64,000 bases of DNA. Origin: Paramecium pentaurelia (Eukaryota > Ciliophora > Oligohymenophorea > Peniculida > Parameciidae). The position numbers were made by a program, and so were the translations under genes. Shown here one piece after another: positions 62,117 to 64,000 of this stretch (positions are counted from its first letter, which is position 1; every line of letters begins with the position of its first letter). The notes under the pieces are model-generated. The model was not told the DNA's origin, did not search any database, and saw only the letters and a list, made by a program, of their open reading frames with translations. The stretch is taken from NCBI GenBank assembly GCA_905183005.1, contig CAJJDO010000141.1:187910-251909 (forward strand). The letters are read 5' to 3'.

Positions 62117-62312
62117 CTATAATATATAATAATATTTATGAACATTTAATTATATAAATTATTAATAATTGTAAGATTATACATAAATAAAATATAAAAA
62201 ATATAAAAATAATGAAATGAATAAGAAATAATAATATTGTGGTAATTGTATAAATCCATTATGAATAAATATAATAGATCTTAGTTATATGAATTTAAAT
62301 ATTATAATTAAT

Positions 62313-63176
62313 TCAATTTAAAATATATTAAATGTTTGGAGTGATAACTTAAGTTAGTTATCTTTATTCCTTTCTCTAAATTACCTTTATTCTTGTATAA
62401 TCATTTTCATCATCAAAATACACTTTTTTTGTAGGGAAATATTTTTTAAATAGTTATTTGTCTATTTTAGTTAAATTCATTGCAATTGATATTATTATTT
62501 CATTCTCTATATTTTCTCTTTATTTAGGAAATTATCCTGTCCTCATTTTATATAAGGTGAAGAATTATTATAGAAGATTCATACTCTCAACTTTAGTTTA
62601 TGGTATTATTCCATAAAAATTAGATGAATCATTGAAAATACTAAATATTTCATCCTCTTCTTCTTAATTTTAAGAGATAAATGCAAATGATTTGACCTAT
62701 AATTTTTTATTTTGAAAAGGTGAGGAATCAGGGGATGAAAAATTAGATAAAGTTTTACATGAATCTTGATTTAAATTAGTCTTATAGGAATTTTAAACTA
62801 AGACAGGTTTCCTTTTTCTTAAAGTAAGGATTATCTATGGTATATCTCTTTGATTATAAGAGACACTTGCATAGGGTTGAATATCTAAGCTTTTTTAAGT
62901 TTAATCTAAATCATAGGATGTAATTGATAAAGTAGTAGATACAACTTAATATGAATAAGTTGGTTTTGTATAAAAATCTTCAAATTCTAGATCAACATCG
63001 TTAGAAGACAAAATATTTTCAAAACTTAATTTATCTGTGTTAAAATCTTTATTTGATTAAGTCTTGGGACTTAAATCGATTGAATGAGAGAAAACAATAT
63101 TTGTATCTGATTAAGTTTAGTGAGATGAATAAAAGATTTTGGTTATTGTAGGATCATTAATTTTTTAATTTATCAT
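62313..63176 (-). CDS. Unknown protein, Ser/Asn-rich
   Basis: Intronless, 287 residues, ATG 63176-63174 to TGA 62315-62313. It starts MINQKINDPTITKIFYSSHQ, has a long polar middle (SSPDSSPFQNKK, SQNQEEEDEIFSIFNDSSN) and a more conserved-looking helical C-terminus (MNLLQQFFTLYKMRTGQFPK, NEIIISIAMNLTKIDKQLFK then KYFPTKKVYFDDENDYTRIK). I do not recognise a family. The helix followed by F-x-x-Y may be a binding module. Its start lies 2 bp after the dCMP deaminase stop on the same strand, so the two may share a transcript or the promoter lies inside the deaminase gene. Confidence 0.75.
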
Positions 63177-63178
63177 AA

Positions 63179-64000
63179 TCAATATACATAATGACTAGAA
63201 TCAATTTATTCGACTTTAACATATTTATGAAGCTCACTTTTGGCAGCACTTTTATCATAATCTTCTTCATAATATATCCTATCAATTTTTGTTGATAAAA
63301 TGATCTTTGTACATTATAAACATGGAAATAAAGTAGTATACATAACCATATTTTTAGACTTTTTAGTACCAATTTCTAATATAGCACTTTCTTCAGCATG
63401 AAAACAAAAACATTTTTCTAAATCAACTCCTTATTTTGTATTTTGATTGCATCTATCACATCCTTTTTCCCAACAATTTTATTTACCATAAGGTGTACCA
63501 TTATAACCAGTTGCAACAATTCTATTAGCTTTTACAATAACAACACCAACAGCCCTTTTCATACAATTTGATCTTTATTTAACAACATTAGCTATATGCA
63601 TAAAGTATTAATTCCAATTAGGTCTTATGGGTCTGAAAATATCTTAATACTTTTTATAAAAACTTATTAATAGATCTTTTTAATCTCCTACATTGCCTAA
63701 TTAGACTTTGGCTTTATGCATAAATTCTGAAATATTATCAGATATAACATCATCAATAATACAAAATAAATCAAGTGGTATATTTAATTAATATTTTTTC
63801 ATAAAATTTTCATACCTTTTTATAATGGGTGCTTCTACTGCTATTAAATGAAAATAGTTTCTTTGATATAATAATTCTAATTCATATTTATCAGTAATTG
63901 GATAAAGTATTTGATGTCTAGGATTATAAATCAAACAACTTTCTAATTTTTGTTAAGTTGAATGTGGGTGAAAGTGTTGATCTCTAATATCTTTTAATAA
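63179..64000 (-). CDS. Deoxycytidylate (dCMP) deaminase, C-terminal part (runs off right edge)
   Basis: Converts dCMP to dUMP for thymidylate synthesis. The visible part, about 270 residues, has an N-terminal region (EAPIIKRYENFMKKYQ) like the P-loop-derived extension of yeast DCD1, then the deaminase: RPNWNQYFMHIANVVKQRSN then CMKRAVGVVIVKANRIVATG, GYNGTPYGKQNCWEKGCDRC, the zinc motif CFCFHAEESAILE and TTLFPCLQCTKIIL, and IDRIYYEEDYDKSAA. HAEE and PCxxC are intact, so it should be active. It ends KYVKVEQIDSSHYVY and TGA 63181-63179. The start lies beyond 64000. Confidence 0.92.

Noticed and set aside
1..64000. Frequent in-frame TAA/TAG as evidence of pseudogenes or prokaryotic short genes
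   Set aside because: Reading TAA/TAG as Gln yields full-length conserved proteins throughout (NFS1, PPIL2, RPN7, PLC), so the code, not decay, explains them.

Overview
The window reads as nuclear (macronuclear) DNA of a ciliate, almost certainly Paramecium. It is very AT-rich. Long genes open up only when TAA and TAG are read as glutamine and TGA is the sole stop. Reading frames are interrupted by tiny GT...AG introns of about 18-36 nt whose removal restores recognisable proteins. Genes lie on both strands, often tens of bases apart. No CRISPR array, tRNA, rRNA, complete transposon or telomeric repeat was seen.

Layout. 1-8.4 kb: 5' end of a mitochondrial glutamate dehydrogenase (-), an unknown protein (+), a Ser/Thr protein kinase (-), a poorly coding stretch, and a cyclic-nucleotide-type K+ channel (+). 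8.4-12.4 kb (all -): a SAC3/THP3-like protein, a tail-anchored protein and proteasome subunit RPN7. 12.8-20.6 kb: a small CEP19-like protein, PI-phospholipase C, a MUL1-like RING protein, Ap4A phosphorylase, a cyclin and a ciliate helix-turn-helix protein. 20.6-22.4 kb is a sparse stretch with decayed-looking open frames. 22.4-30.8 kb: a kelch protein head-to-head with a coiled-coil protein, a PB1-domain coiled-coil protein, a small basic protein and APC5. 31-38.4 kb (all +): an N-myristoylation candidate, a coiled-coil protein, cysteine desulfurase NFS1, the U-box cyclophilin PPIL2 and a CCDC81-like HU-domain protein. 38.4-47.3 kb: a kinesin, a coiled-coil protein of about 1,950 residues, and a small basic protein starting 9 bp from it. 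47.3-54.2 kb (all -): COX11, Ku80, a coiled-coil protein, an EF-hand protein and a membrane sensor with a decayed histidine-kinase-like region. 55.1-64 kb: a Gln-rich coiled-coil cytoskeletal candidate, a DCAF7-like WD40 protein, a class-I organellar release factor, CWC25, an unknown protein and dCMP deaminase (cut by the right edge).

Two single N bases (57909 and 60099) separate blocks that repeat each other almost exactly. The DCAF7 3' end plus release-factor 5' half appears twice. The release-factor 3' half plus CWC25 C-terminus also appears twice. The middle block is entirely redundant with its flanks, which most simply means alternative haplotype contigs strung together by a scaffolder, though a recent local duplication is possible.

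The genes are mostly unrelated housekeeping functions: mitochondrial (GDH, NFS1, COX11, release factor), proteasome and ubiquitin (RPN7, APC5, PPIL2, MUL1-like), RNA (THP3-like, CWC25), cilium and cytoskeleton (kinesin, CCDC81-like, CEP19-like, coiled coils) and signalling (PLC, K+ channel, kinase, EF-hand). Ku80 has special relevance because Paramecium uses end-joining during programmed DNA elimination. All gene names come from recognising motifs by eye; no database search was run.
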